Part shown: positions 16,018-23,190 of the stretch, in pieces | How positions within the stretch are numbered: the first letter of the stretch is position 1 | Layout: each line of letters begins with the position of its first letter | Assembly: GCA_002382975.1 (NCBI GenBank) | Contig: DFTB01000003.1 | Location: 1-64,000, forward strand | Direction of reading: 5' to 3' | From: Fibrobacter sp. UBA4223 | GTDB lineage: Bacteria; Fibrobacterota; Fibrobacteria; Fibrobacterales; Fibrobacteraceae | DNA length: 64,000 bases | Notes under the pieces: model-generated | Told to the model about the DNA's origin: nothing | The model's database searches: none | Seen by the model: the letters and a program-made list of their open reading frames with translations, nothing else | Translations under genes and position numbers: made by a program

Positions 16018-16407
16018 CTATGTTTCCGGCGATTCGATTTCTTCCTTGAGTTCAAGGACGGTAGATTGCGGGAGACCTGTGTTGCGGGATACCTTTTCAA
16101 CAGAATCCCCGTCCAAAAGGAGGTTCTTTGCAACCTCCTTCGCCTTTTTCCGAGCCGCACCGTACTCCCAATACGACTTGTCGATGTCTTTCATGATGTT
16201 GCTGAGCATATATCCTGCACTAAAGTTACACAATTTCACCTCGTTTTGCAATACCCTGAACACGGGATCGGTGGCGAATTCGCTGAAATCAGCCTCGCGG
16301 TTGAGCGTGTCGATGGCGCGGAGCCACTGGGCGATGCGGCATTTATCAAAATCGTAATCGTCGTTTACTTTGAACTTGTCTTCCCCGACTTGGTCGGGGA
16401 CCTCCAT
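16018..16407 (-). CDS. Rpn-family C-terminal fragment, second copy with a different tail
   Basis: The protein has 129 residues, and the first 91 or so are identical to the ORF at 826-1215, including the start inside a palindromic repeat. The next 30 residues differ completely (KAKEVAKNLLLDGDSVEKVS against AKKEVARKMLAMNKPIEEIA) at equal length, and identity resumes at LPQSTVLELK. The sharp change within an otherwise identical 788-bp repeat suggests that this segment was exchanged or is under diversifying selection. The variable part looks like a small helix-turn-helix. The nuclease domain is absent. Options: inert remnant, or a stand-alone RpnS-like inhibitor. Confidence 0.6.
   Translation of the reverse strand: MEVPDQVGEDKFKVNDDYDFDKCRIAQWLRAIDTLNREADFSEFATDPVFRVLQNEVKLCNFSAGYMLSNIMKDIDKSYWEYGAARKKAKEVAKNLLLDGDSVEKVSRNTGLPQSTVLELKEEIESPET
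16378..16402. repeat. Palindromic repeat inside the right Rpn fragment start
   Basis: Counterpart of 831-855; it supplies the first codons of the Rpn fragment. Confidence 0.65.
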
Positions 16408-16448
16408 TTCTTTATGTTATCTACAATATCTGCTGTCACGCCAATAGA

Positions 16449-16727
16449 TTATGCAAGGTCGTTCCAGCCCGGGTTTGTTTTTTCTATCAAATTTATTTTC
16501 CATAAGCGATTCCAGCGTTTAAGACGTTTTTCCCTGGCGATAGCATCGTTTATGTTGAAGAACAACTCGTAATGCACGAGTTGATTTACGTTGTAGTCGC
16601 TGGTAAAGCTCTCGTTCAATTTTATTTTGTGCTCAACGATTCTGCGATATAAGTCATTTGTCACTCCCGTATAGAAGACGGTTCGGTATTTATTGGTGAG
16701 AATGTAAACGTAATAGTTGTTGTTCAT
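16449..16727 (-). CDS. GIY-YIG domain protein (UPF0213-like), second copy
   Basis: The protein has 92 residues, almost identical to the protein at 506-868 (differences: Glu for Lys in the LNESF segment, Val for Ile, Gly for Asp). It ends at the normal length for this family because the codon after NDLA is TAA, where the left copy has GAA. The catalytic pattern YVYILTN...YTGVTNDLYRRI.EH is intact. It lies 41 bp upstream of the Rpn fragment. Likely role: small structure-specific or repair-type nuclease; substrate unknown. The pairing with an Rpn piece is kept in both copies, so the two may form one unit. Confidence 0.8.
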   Translation of the reverse strand: MNNNYYVYILTNKYRTVFYTGVTNDLYRRIVEHKIKLNESFTSDYNVNQLVHYELFFNINDAIAREKRLKRWNRLWKINLIEKTNPGWNDLA

Positions 16728-16784
16728 ATTTTATAGGAGGTCCCCGCCTCCGCGGGGAAGACAATGGGTTGGTTGATTTACAAT

Positions 16785-16880
16785 TATATTTGAACGGGGA
16801 AGGGCCCCGTCTATGTATAAGACGCTTTTTTGTGACGAAATATGCCTAAAAATTTTGTTTACAGTACGGATTTTACAAGT
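16785..16880 (-). promoter_or_regulatory. Rpn/GIY-YIG upstream module, copy 4
   Basis: On the minus strand: GTAAACAAAATTTTTAGGCA, TTTCGTCACAAAAAAG, then the CGTCT-N7-AGACG palindrome at 16808-16824 with TATACA, then GGGGCCCTTCCCCGT. It is followed in the 345-bp gap by a palindromic repeat (16888-16911) and short GGATGAC units; no gene is seen in 16880-17040. Confidence 0.55.
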
Positions 16881-16887
16881 GAAGGGA

Positions 16888-16911
16888 GATCCCCGCCTTC
16901 GCGGGGATGAC
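16888..16911. repeat. Palindromic repeat (GATCCCCGCC type)
   Basis: Same stem as 14362-14385, here just outside the inverted repeat. Confidence 0.7.
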
Positions 16912-17072
16912 AAGGAAGGAGCGCGAGGATGACGAAGAGAGCGCGAGGATGACACCGGGACAAGTCCGGGGCGGGCCGCCAAGGCAAGAAGCCCCATTTT
17001 TTTCCCGTAAAGGCTCCCTGTTCGTAAGAAAAATTATATATTTATGGTTGGGTAATTTAGGGAGTATGGGTT

Positions 17073-18362
17073 ATGGGTAAGAATTCTCTTATCATTTTTT
17101 CCTCTGTAGTTATGGTTACCGCAACCTTTTGGGCTTGCGGAGACGGCACCGTAGATGCTCGCAGTGGCGAAGACGAGCTTGCCTTGTTGAATTACGGACC
17201 GCCATTTGTGGAGGGCGATTCTGGCAACATGTGGACCCTCAGGAGCGCCGCCATCAAGGATTGCGAGGCCGACGACGTTTGCAAGGCCGCCATGGAAAAA
17301 GCGGACGGCACGTTGGACATTCCCGAAGAAAGCAGCAGCTCAGAAGCGGTCTCCGAAGAAAGCAGCGCCGCGACGGAATCACGCTCCAGTTCTTCCCGTG
17401 GCATCGTTATCAACTCTGCGGGGGCTCCCGTTATATCTACGGTCAGTTCAGACTCCCAGGGCGGGTCGGGCCCCGTTGAAACGACTTCCGCCGCAAGTGC
17501 CACCTCCAGCGGAAGCTCCACCATCCCGAGCGTAGTGCTCAAGTATTGCCAGCCTGTGGGTGGAGTGACCACCGTGGTCAAGGGGACGCCTGTCCAGTGG
17601 CAGTTTAGGACCAACGGTGAGGCCGCCAAAAGTTATAGCTGGAGCTTTACTGGGGCAGACATTGCGACCAGTGACGAGGCTACGCCCACGACCGTTTTCA
17701 CAGAAACGGGCGTCTACACGCCAACGCTTACCATCGACGGGGAGTCGAAGCCCATTACCTGCAACAAGTTGACCGTGGTGGGCCCGGAGGTTACTGGGTG
17801 CACCTGCGGGGCTCCGGTCACGACTTCGAACGATCTCGCTGATAACAATCCAGTTGTTTACACCTGGACCATTTCAGGGTGTTCAAGCGAAGGTTCAGAA
17901 CCCCTTTCTTATCAATGGGCTGGCGATGCAAAGGGGTCCTCTGAAACAGGTACCGGCAGCTATACCGCCAAGGGAATCTACGGTGCCTCGGCGACAGTGA
18001 CAAACCAAGATGGAAAGACGGCTGTGGTTACATGCGAAAAGGTCACCGTTGTCGACGCAAACAACCCGAACACCCAGATCGAAAATTTCCAGCCTAGTGA
18101 ATCACAGACGCAGATAACGGGTCCAGGTATTTATGAGATTGCCAAGTGCAATGGTAATACGGGAATGCGGGCGATTCAGTTCCAAATTCATGGCATTAGC
18201 AGTGCAGAGGCCAAGGCCATGTTCAGTACTTACAGTTCTACGGATCAAACATGGTACGAGGATTCCCAGCATTTCTCTGGACAGATAAATGCATCTTTCC
18301 CCTTGGTATTGACCATCCCTGAGGGCACAAGTGATTTCAAATGGCATGGAGGCTGTTGGTAG
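17073..18362 (+). CDS. ALLNYG-family surface lipoprotein with PKD-like modules (1)
   Basis: The protein has 429 residues. A lipoprotein-type signal ends TATFWAC, so Cys22 would be lipidated; Trp at -2 is unusual. Residues 23-85 form a domain shared with the proteins at 18504 and 21151: GDGTVDAR, then EDELALLNYGPPF..GDSGNM, a helix and two cysteines in DCEADDVCKAAME. Next comes a Ser-rich linker (about 90-165), then two PKD/Ig-like modules (VVKGTPVQWQF...SYSWSFTG, and VYTWTISGC...YQWAG) with paired cysteines, and a C-terminal beta domain. AGGGAG precedes the ATG by 8 nt, and a TATATT box is at 17037. Family not recognised; probably displayed on the cell surface, possibly binding polysaccharide. 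Confidence 0.8.
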   Translation: MGKNSLIIFSSVVMVTATFWACGDGTVDARSGEDELALLNYGPPFVEGDSGNMWTLRSAAIKDCEADDVCKAAMEKADGTLDIPEESSSSEAVSEESSAATESRSSSSRGIVINSAGAPVISTVSSDSQGGSGPVETTSAASATSSGSSTIPSVVLKYCQPVGGVTTVVKGTPVQWQFRTNGEAAKSYSWSFTGADIATSDEATPTTVFTETGVYTPTLTIDGESKPITCNKLTVVGPEVTGCTCGAPVTTSNDLADNNPVVYTWTISGCSSEGSEPLSYQWAGDAKGSSETGTGSYTAKGIYGASATVTNQDGKTAVVTCEKVTVVDANNPNTQIENFQPSESQTQITGPGIYEIAKCNGNTGMRAIQFQIHGISSAEAKAMFSTYSSTDQTWYEDSQHFSGQINASFPLVLTIPEGTSDFKWHGGCW

Positions 18363-18478
18363 CGCTTGCGTAAACATATCGTTACGGGAAACGGCTAGGA
18401 TTATCACGCAAAATTGTAAAATCAACCTAAATTGCGTCATTTAACGGCTTTTTACTAGAAAATCCCTAAAAAAAAGCA

Positions 18479-18484
18479 TATATT
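18479..18484 (+). promoter_or_regulatory. Candidate -10 box (TATATT) for the second ALLNYG lipoprotein
   Basis: TATATT is preceded by AAAAAAAGCA, closely resembling AAAAAAGTA before TATATT at 21110. It lies 20 bp before the start codon; no convincing -35 box is seen. Confidence 0.4.
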
Positions 18485-18503
18485 TACCTCAAAGAGGTTT
18501 ATT

Positions 18504-19769
18504 ATGAACAAGAAATTTCTTGTGGGATTTTCTGTTTTGAGCGTTGCCGCTGCGGCTTTTTGGGCCTGCGGTGACGGCGATGTGATTACCAAGGGCGGCG
18601 ACGACGAGCTGGCCCTGTTGAACTACGGCCCCCCGTTTGCCGAAGGTGACGAGGGCAACATGAAGACCCTGTTGAACCAGGCCATGACAGACTGTGCAGC
18701 CGATGAGGCTTGTGCAGCCAAGATGGAAGGTGCCGAATATGTTCCGCCTGAGAGCAGCGCCGAAGGCGGGGAAGGTGGAGATGGCGGAAATGGCGGCGAA
18801 GCCCCGACCAGCAGCCCCAGTGGCCCGGTGAGCAACGGATCTGGCCCGGTTTCTTCTCCGTCGGTGACCCCCACCGGCAGTTCGGGATCCGGCAGCAACA
18901 CGACTCCCGCTTCTAGCGCTGTCGTTTCGGACGGTTCTACTCCCGATGGCTCTTGCGCACCAAGCCCGACCTCTGTCCGGAAGGGTAATCCTGTAACCTG
19001 GACCTTCACGGTGGCCCCTCTGTCTTCTGGTTCCACTGCAAAGCAGATAATGGATTACAACGAAATGGTGAACGCTGCTACCTGCGAATGGACCTTGACC
19101 GGGTCTAGCGAAGGAACCGCCAGTCAGCCTTGTAAGACAAAGACGGTGACTGCCACCTATACCACGCCCAACTCGTATTCTGCGACCCTGAAGATTAGGG
19201 ACAAGGTCATTAACTGCGGTTCTGTCAGGGTGAACGGGGACCCCATTGAAGGATGCTCCTGCAAGCCCACTTCGGAAACCGTAGATGTGGCTAAGGATGC
19301 CTCTGCTAGCTGGAATGTGTCCTGTAAATCAGCTGTTACGAAATATTCTTGGAGTGGTGCGACGGGAACAGGAGCAACGGGGACCATGAGCCTTAGTGGC
19401 GTTAAGGCAGAAACCCCACTTACGCCCAAGGTGACTGTTAGTACCGGTGAAACAGATTCAACAATTACCTGTACGTCGCCAGCTGTGATTGATTCGGATC
19501 ATCCTAAATATGAAATTAGTGAGATGAATGGTAAAATGCCTGTTCCTGCAGGGGAAAATACGCTTATGGTGAGTGTTGGTTCTTATTCCTTCTTCTATTG
19601 TGAGAATGGTGGATCTGATATGTCCGGTTCCTCAGTTACTTGTGGCAGCAATACTTATGCGAATGCGACTACTGGAAATAACAACAGTGGGTGGTATTTT
19701 GCGGTGTCGTGCAACTCGAGTGCGGTTGTGGTCAATTTGACTGCGGCTGGAAAATGTGGTGTGTATTAA
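18504..19769 (+). CDS. ALLNYG-family surface lipoprotein with PKD-like modules (2)
   Basis: The protein has 421 residues and is a paralogue of the gene just upstream. The signal ends AAAAFWAC. The shared N-terminal domain follows: GDGDVITKGGDDELALLNYG, GDEGNMKTLLNQAM and two cysteines in DCAADEACAAKME. A Gly/Ser/Pro linker (about 85-150) replaces the Ser linker. Then come a module starting CAPSPTSVRKGNPVTWTF with cysteine pairs, a second module CSCKPTSETVDVAKDASASW, and a small Cys-containing C-terminal beta domain. The tandem arrangement with 141 bp between genes suggests duplication. A terminator follows at 19802. Function not recognised; same surface role as its neighbours inferred. Confidence 0.8.
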   Translation: MNKKFLVGFSVLSVAAAAFWACGDGDVITKGGDDELALLNYGPPFAEGDEGNMKTLLNQAMTDCAADEACAAKMEGAEYVPPESSAEGGEGGDGGNGGEAPTSSPSGPVSNGSGPVSSPSVTPTGSSGSGSNTTPASSAVVSDGSTPDGSCAPSPTSVRKGNPVTWTFTVAPLSSGSTAKQIMDYNEMVNAATCEWTLTGSSEGTASQPCKTKTVTATYTTPNSYSATLKIRDKVINCGSVRVNGDPIEGCSCKPTSETVDVAKDASASWNVSCKSAVTKYSWSGATGTGATGTMSLSGVKAETPLTPKVTVSTGETDSTITCTSPAVIDSDHPKYEISEMNGKMPVPAGENTLMVSVGSYSFFYCENGGSDMSGSSVTCGSNTYANATTGNNNSGWYFAVSCNSSAVVVNLTAAGKCGVY

Positions 19770-19801
19770 TCGATTCTATTTCATTTGATTTTTTTAGCCC
19801 T

Positions 19802-19826
19802 CCCTCCCGGGAGGGTTTCTTTTTTT
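19802..19826 (+). terminator. Terminator after the second ALLNYG lipoprotein
   Basis: CCCTCCC directly followed by GGGAGGG, then TTTCTTTTTTTG. The next Rpn gene has its own upstream module after it. Confidence 0.7.
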
Positions 19827-19844
19827 GTTCACTTTGTAAAAAGA

Positions 19845-19942
19845 TTCTTTACAGGGCCTTTTTCGTTTCAAAAAAACGTCTTATACAGTACGGGGCATTC
19901 CGCCCCGCCGCCACCTCCGGGGCGCACCCGGATTAAGACGCT
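19845..19942 (+). promoter_or_regulatory. Rpn/GIY-YIG upstream module, copy 5 (divergent)
   Basis: TTTCAAAAAAACGTCTTATACAG at 19867-19889 keeps the A run, CGTCT and TATACA of the other modules, and GGGGCATTCCGCCCC takes the place of the GGGGCCCTTCCCC segment. The right arm of the palindrome is degenerate (TACGG). Confidence 0.45.
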
Positions 19943-20998
19943 ATGAGTAAAAACAAGCAAAGAAAAACCAAACCCATCCGCAAGAGACCTATCCCCGAAT
20001 CGCTGCAGGGGCAAGTCTATCTGGACCCCAGATACGATACGGGCTTCAAGGAACTCTTCGACAGCGAAAGCGCTCTCAAGGATTTTTTGGACGGAATCCT
20101 GCAGCTGGAAGGAGACGACAGAATAAAGAACCTCACCTTCACCTTCGACAAGACCATAACGATGCGTTCCGCCCGCAGCAAGAAGGTGATCCTGGATATC
20201 TTCGCCACCACGGGCACAGGACGCTTTATCGACATAGAGATGCAGAAGGCCGAGCACGACTTCTTTACCGACAGGGCTGTCCTTTACAAGGCTTTCTTGA
20301 TTATCAAGGGCAAACAGGAGATGGAACGGACCAAGGAGTTCCAGGCACTTCCCAGGGACATACGAGAAAGCAAGCGGTACGAGCTTCCGGAAACGGTCTC
20401 CATCTGGATTTGCGACTTTGACTCGGGCGACTACGGTAATGATGAATACATAGACGAATGGGCGCTATATAGTCGCAATGCGCTAAAAAACGGCAGTGCG
20501 GCACCCGTTTTCGGGAAAAATAAGTATATTATGATCAGTCTGCCCAAGTTCAAGAAATCCGAAAGCGAAGTTTCAGGATCCGTGGACGCCTGGCTGTATC
20601 TGCTGAACCACGCCGGCGATGGCAAGGAACTGCCGCATTTTGGCAACGAGATTCTGGAGGAGGCCCTGGAACGCATCCGGGTGGACAACGCAGACGACGA
20701 ACTCTTGACGAAGCAGGAGAGGGACATGGTAACACGGGAAGAAATTGATACGATTATTGCCAGCGGCATACGTCGTGGCACGGAAAAAGCCTGTGCCGAA
20801 GCCTGTGCGAAAGCTAGTGCCGATGGCCGTGCAGAAGGCCGTGCAGAAGGTCTTGCAAAAGGTCTTGCAGAAGGTCTTGCCGAAGGTCGTGCCGAAGGAA
20901 TCGACATTCTGGAGTCTCTTGGCGTGCCGGCCAACCTAATCGAAAAAGCTCGGAAAATCGTAGCGGAGAAGGCCAAGGAATCTCCTGGCAAACCGTAG
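19943..20998 (+). CDS. Rpn-family PD-(D/E)XK nuclease with 12-nt repeat tail
   Basis: The protein has 351 residues. The basic N-terminus precedes DPRYDTGFKELFDSESALKDFL and the catalytic line Asp85 (VILDIFATT), Glu99 and Gln101 (FIDIEMQKAEHDF), the D...ExQ set of PDDEXK_2 proteins. The C-terminal part contains seven or more 4-residue repeats (GRAE, GLAK, GLAE; DNA 20818-20901 with a 12-bp period) and then GIDILESLGVPANLIEKARK, nearly the same tail as in the Rpn gene at 13301, although the nuclease domains are only distantly similar. In E. coli Rpn proteins a helix of variable 4-residue repeats belongs to the separately translated inhibitor RpnS. The gene is inserted between lipoprotein genes and has its own terminator (21024-21046). 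Confidence 0.85.
   Translation: MSKNKQRKTKPIRKRPIPESLQGQVYLDPRYDTGFKELFDSESALKDFLDGILQLEGDDRIKNLTFTFDKTITMRSARSKKVILDIFATTGTGRFIDIEMQKAEHDFFTDRAVLYKAFLIIKGKQEMERTKEFQALPRDIRESKRYELPETVSIWICDFDSGDYGNDEYIDEWALYSRNALKNGSAAPVFGKNKYIMISLPKFKKSESEVSGSVDAWLYLLNHAGDGKELPHFGNEILEEALERIRVDNADDELLTKQERDMVTREEIDTIIASGIRRGTEKACAEACAKASADGRAEGRAEGLAKGLAEGLAEGRAEGIDILESLGVPANLIEKARKIVAEKAKESPGKP
20818..20901 (+). repeat. 12-bp tandem repeats in an Rpn gene
   Basis: Units such as CGTGCAGAAGGC, CTTGCAAAAGGT and CTTGCAGAAGGT follow one another, each encoding (R/L)A(E/K)G. Copy number can change without a frameshift. The gene at 13301 has only about three units. Confidence 0.8.
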
Positions 20999-21023
20999 CA
21001 ACGCCATATAGCCAGACGCCCCC

Positions 21024-21046
21024 TCCCTCCCCGGGAGGGCTTTTTT
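21024..21046 (+). terminator. Terminator after the Rpn gene
   Basis: CCCTCCC and GGGAGGG stem with a short loop, followed by six T. Confidence 0.7.
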
Positions 21047-21087
21047 GCGCTTTTTTTGTGTTTTTTATCAACAAATCAAAATTTTTG

Positions 21088-21115
21088 TTTACATTGGTAA
21101 AAAAAAGTATATATT
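21088..21115 (+). promoter_or_regulatory. Sigma70-like promoter of the third ALLNYG lipoprotein
   Basis: TTTACA (21088-21093) and TATATT (21110-21115) are separated by 16 bp. Transcription would start near 21122, about 29 bp before the chosen start codon at 21151. Confidence 0.6.
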
Positions 21116-21150
21116 AAGGTTTAGGTGTAATATAGGGTATGGAGTTGCTT

Positions 21151-22974
21151 ATGAAACGGGCGTTTTTAAGCGTGTTTTTCGTATGCGTAGTGGCCATCTT
21201 GTGGGCCTGCGACATGGGTGCCGTAGAGGCCAAGGGTCTAGAAGACGAAATGGCCCTGCTGAACTATGGTGAGTTCAACGAAGACGGCATGGCGAACCTC
21301 ATTCCCGACGCCATGGCCGCCTGCAACGAAGATCCCGAATGCGTGGCCGCTATGGAGAAGGCCGCCGGCAATGGCGAGCTGATTCTCAGTTCTAGCGAAG
21401 CCCAAGAAGAAGGAACCAGCTCTGCTGCGGATACCACTGCCAAGGGGAGCTCCTCGTCTGCCCAGAAGGGGCCGGTAATCCCTAGCTCCTCGTCGATAAA
21501 GGCTGATACTTCGTCGGTAGTGTCCAGCAGTTCTGCCGTGAATCCCGGCAGCAGCACGACGGTAGCATCCTCGTCTTCCAAGTCAACGACACCAATAGTC
21601 AACGGAATCTGCAGCCCGACCCCCAACAGCGTAGAGAGGGGTGGTTCTACTATCTGGAAGTATGTGGCCATCAATTCGACGGTCACTATCGAAAGCTACG
21701 ACTGGACCTTTGACGAAGGGAGCTCCATTACGACCAGCAAGGATGCCACGCCCAGTGTAAGTTATGCCGCAAAGGGATCCTATGGAGCCATGGTGGTGAT
21801 AAACAAGGGGCTTGCCACGGAGAAAGAGGTCAAGTGCCAGTCCAAGGTGGAAGTGACTGGCATCAAGGTGAGCGGCTGTACTTGTACAACGCCATCCACA
21901 TCCGTGGTGGTGTCTTCTTCCAAGCCCAAGGATGTGACCTGGTCCGTTAGTGGCTGCACCGGTGCAGAACCCTTCACTTACGCATGGGCAGGCGGTGCTT
22001 CGGGAACGGGAACATCTGCAAGCATGACCCTCAAGAGTGTCGGGACATATGCCCCGACGGTCACCATCACCAATAGCGATGGCATGACCATGAGCCCCAC
22101 CTGCAACTCGGTGTCGGCTTCGGAGTTGCCGGGGGCGGCGTGTAATGTTGGTGAGCATAACTACGATGCCAACAAGACATCCATGAGTGTTGTTCCGGGA
22201 CAGACCTTCTATTTCAGGCCCAATAACGTGACTGGCGTTACCGGAACCATAAGCATGACCTTGACCGGAGGTGGTTCGTCCAAGACAGTTTCCGTTGCCA
22301 ACGGCTCCAACAATTCGGCTACGGAACTGACTGCATCCACCGATTTGGGGGCGTATCCCTATACTCTTTCTGTGGATGGCGAGGAAGTGTGCTCTGCCAA
22401 TGTGACGGTGGAATATCCCACCTTGACCACGACATGCTCTTGGGGAACGCCTGTAATGCCGGGTGCTTCGGTTCAGTTTAACATGAACAAGTGCTCCGGT
22501 TGGACCGATGCCATGGGAGACAACGCTACGATGGTTCTAACGCTAGACGGAAAGACGACTAATTTGACTGTTAGTCGTTGGAATGGCTACAGCGGAAAGA
22601 TTACGGTGCCCGATGAGCTTGGCGCGTACAACTATACAGTTACCTATGGGGGTAAGGAAGTTTGCACCGGTTCCGTTACGACCGCATATCCCGCGATTAC
22701 CTCGACGAGTTGCGCTTTGACTGAACACAGTTGGGACCATACGCACTACTTTACTCCTGGAGCAAACTTTGGTAACTGGGATGCGAATGTCATTGGTGCA
22801 TCGCTGAATATGACTCTATATCACGACAATGAAGAGGTCGCCGATAAGGCAGTGAGCCGATATTCAAATGGGGATTGGTACCAGTATACTCCATCTACTG
22901 AGACCGGTACCCATGTATTCCGCCTCGACTTCCACGGCAACACGGTCTGCGAAGTGGAATACGAGGTTGAGTAA
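21151..22974 (+). CDS. ALLNYG-family surface lipoprotein with repeated beta-sandwich modules (3)
   Basis: The protein has 607 residues. The ATG at 21151 is chosen because GGAG lies 6 nt before it; an upstream ATG at 21139 overlaps this site. The signal ends AILWAC. The shared N-terminal domain follows (EDEMALLNYGEFNEDGMANL, two cysteines in CNEDPECVAAME), then a Ser-rich linker with SSSS clusters (about 85-155), two PKD-like modules as in the two paralogues, and three further modules (about 335-607) that each end in the pattern G.Y.YTL.V.G.EVC...V.Y. The same ending occurs in the C-terminal modules of the giant pilin. A terminator follows at 23010. Likely a surface adhesin or binding protein. 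Confidence 0.8.
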   Translation: MKRAFLSVFFVCVVAILWACDMGAVEAKGLEDEMALLNYGEFNEDGMANLIPDAMAACNEDPECVAAMEKAAGNGELILSSSEAQEEGTSSAADTTAKGSSSSAQKGPVIPSSSSIKADTSSVVSSSSAVNPGSSTTVASSSSKSTTPIVNGICSPTPNSVERGGSTIWKYVAINSTVTIESYDWTFDEGSSITTSKDATPSVSYAAKGSYGAMVVINKGLATEKEVKCQSKVEVTGIKVSGCTCTTPSTSVVVSSSKPKDVTWSVSGCTGAEPFTYAWAGGASGTGTSASMTLKSVGTYAPTVTITNSDGMTMSPTCNSVSASELPGAACNVGEHNYDANKTSMSVVPGQTFYFRPNNVTGVTGTISMTLTGGGSSKTVSVANGSNNSATELTASTDLGAYPYTLSVDGEEVCSANVTVEYPTLTTTCSWGTPVMPGASVQFNMNKCSGWTDAMGDNATMVLTLDGKTTNLTVSRWNGYSGKITVPDELGAYNYTVTYGGKEVCTGSVTTAYPAITSTSCALTEHSWDHTHYFTPGANFGNWDANVIGASLNMTLYHDNEEVADKAVSRYSNGDWYQYTPSTETGTHVFRLDFHGNTVCEVEYEVE

Positions 22975-23009
22975 TCTGAACAGCGCTAGTTAACAGATTT
23001 TTACAAACG

Positions 23010-23039
23010 GGCTCCCGCAGTTATTGCTGGGAGCCTTTT
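23010..23039 (+). terminator. Terminator after the third ALLNYG lipoprotein
   Basis: GGCTCCC (23010-23016) pairs with GGGAGCC (23029-23035), then TTTT. Confidence 0.75.
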
Positions 23040-23134
23040 GCCTTGTAATAAGTCACATATTTTTGAAATTTGCCTTTTTTTTCATTTTTTCGTTTGCTTT
23101 TTCAATAATAAAAGAATAGATTTTGGGGGGTATT

Positions 23135-23164
23135 ATGTGGCGAGTTTATGCTTGCCGCATTTAG
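23135..23164 (+). other. Possible 9-codon upstream ORF
   Basis: ATG after TTTTGGGGGGTATT encodes MWRVYACRI and stops 26 bp before the fibro-slime start. A weak hairpin (GGCGAG...CTTGCC) overlaps it. It may be a leader peptide or chance. Confidence 0.2.
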
Positions 23165-23190
23165 TTGCATATTAAAAAGGTGAAAAATCT

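Larger units (their letters stand above)
16003..16790 (-). repeat. 788-bp inverted repeat, right copy
   Basis: Reverse complement of 443-1230 with no length difference. The divergent block corresponding to left positions 1085-1190 lies at about 16043-16148. See the left copy. Confidence 0.9.
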
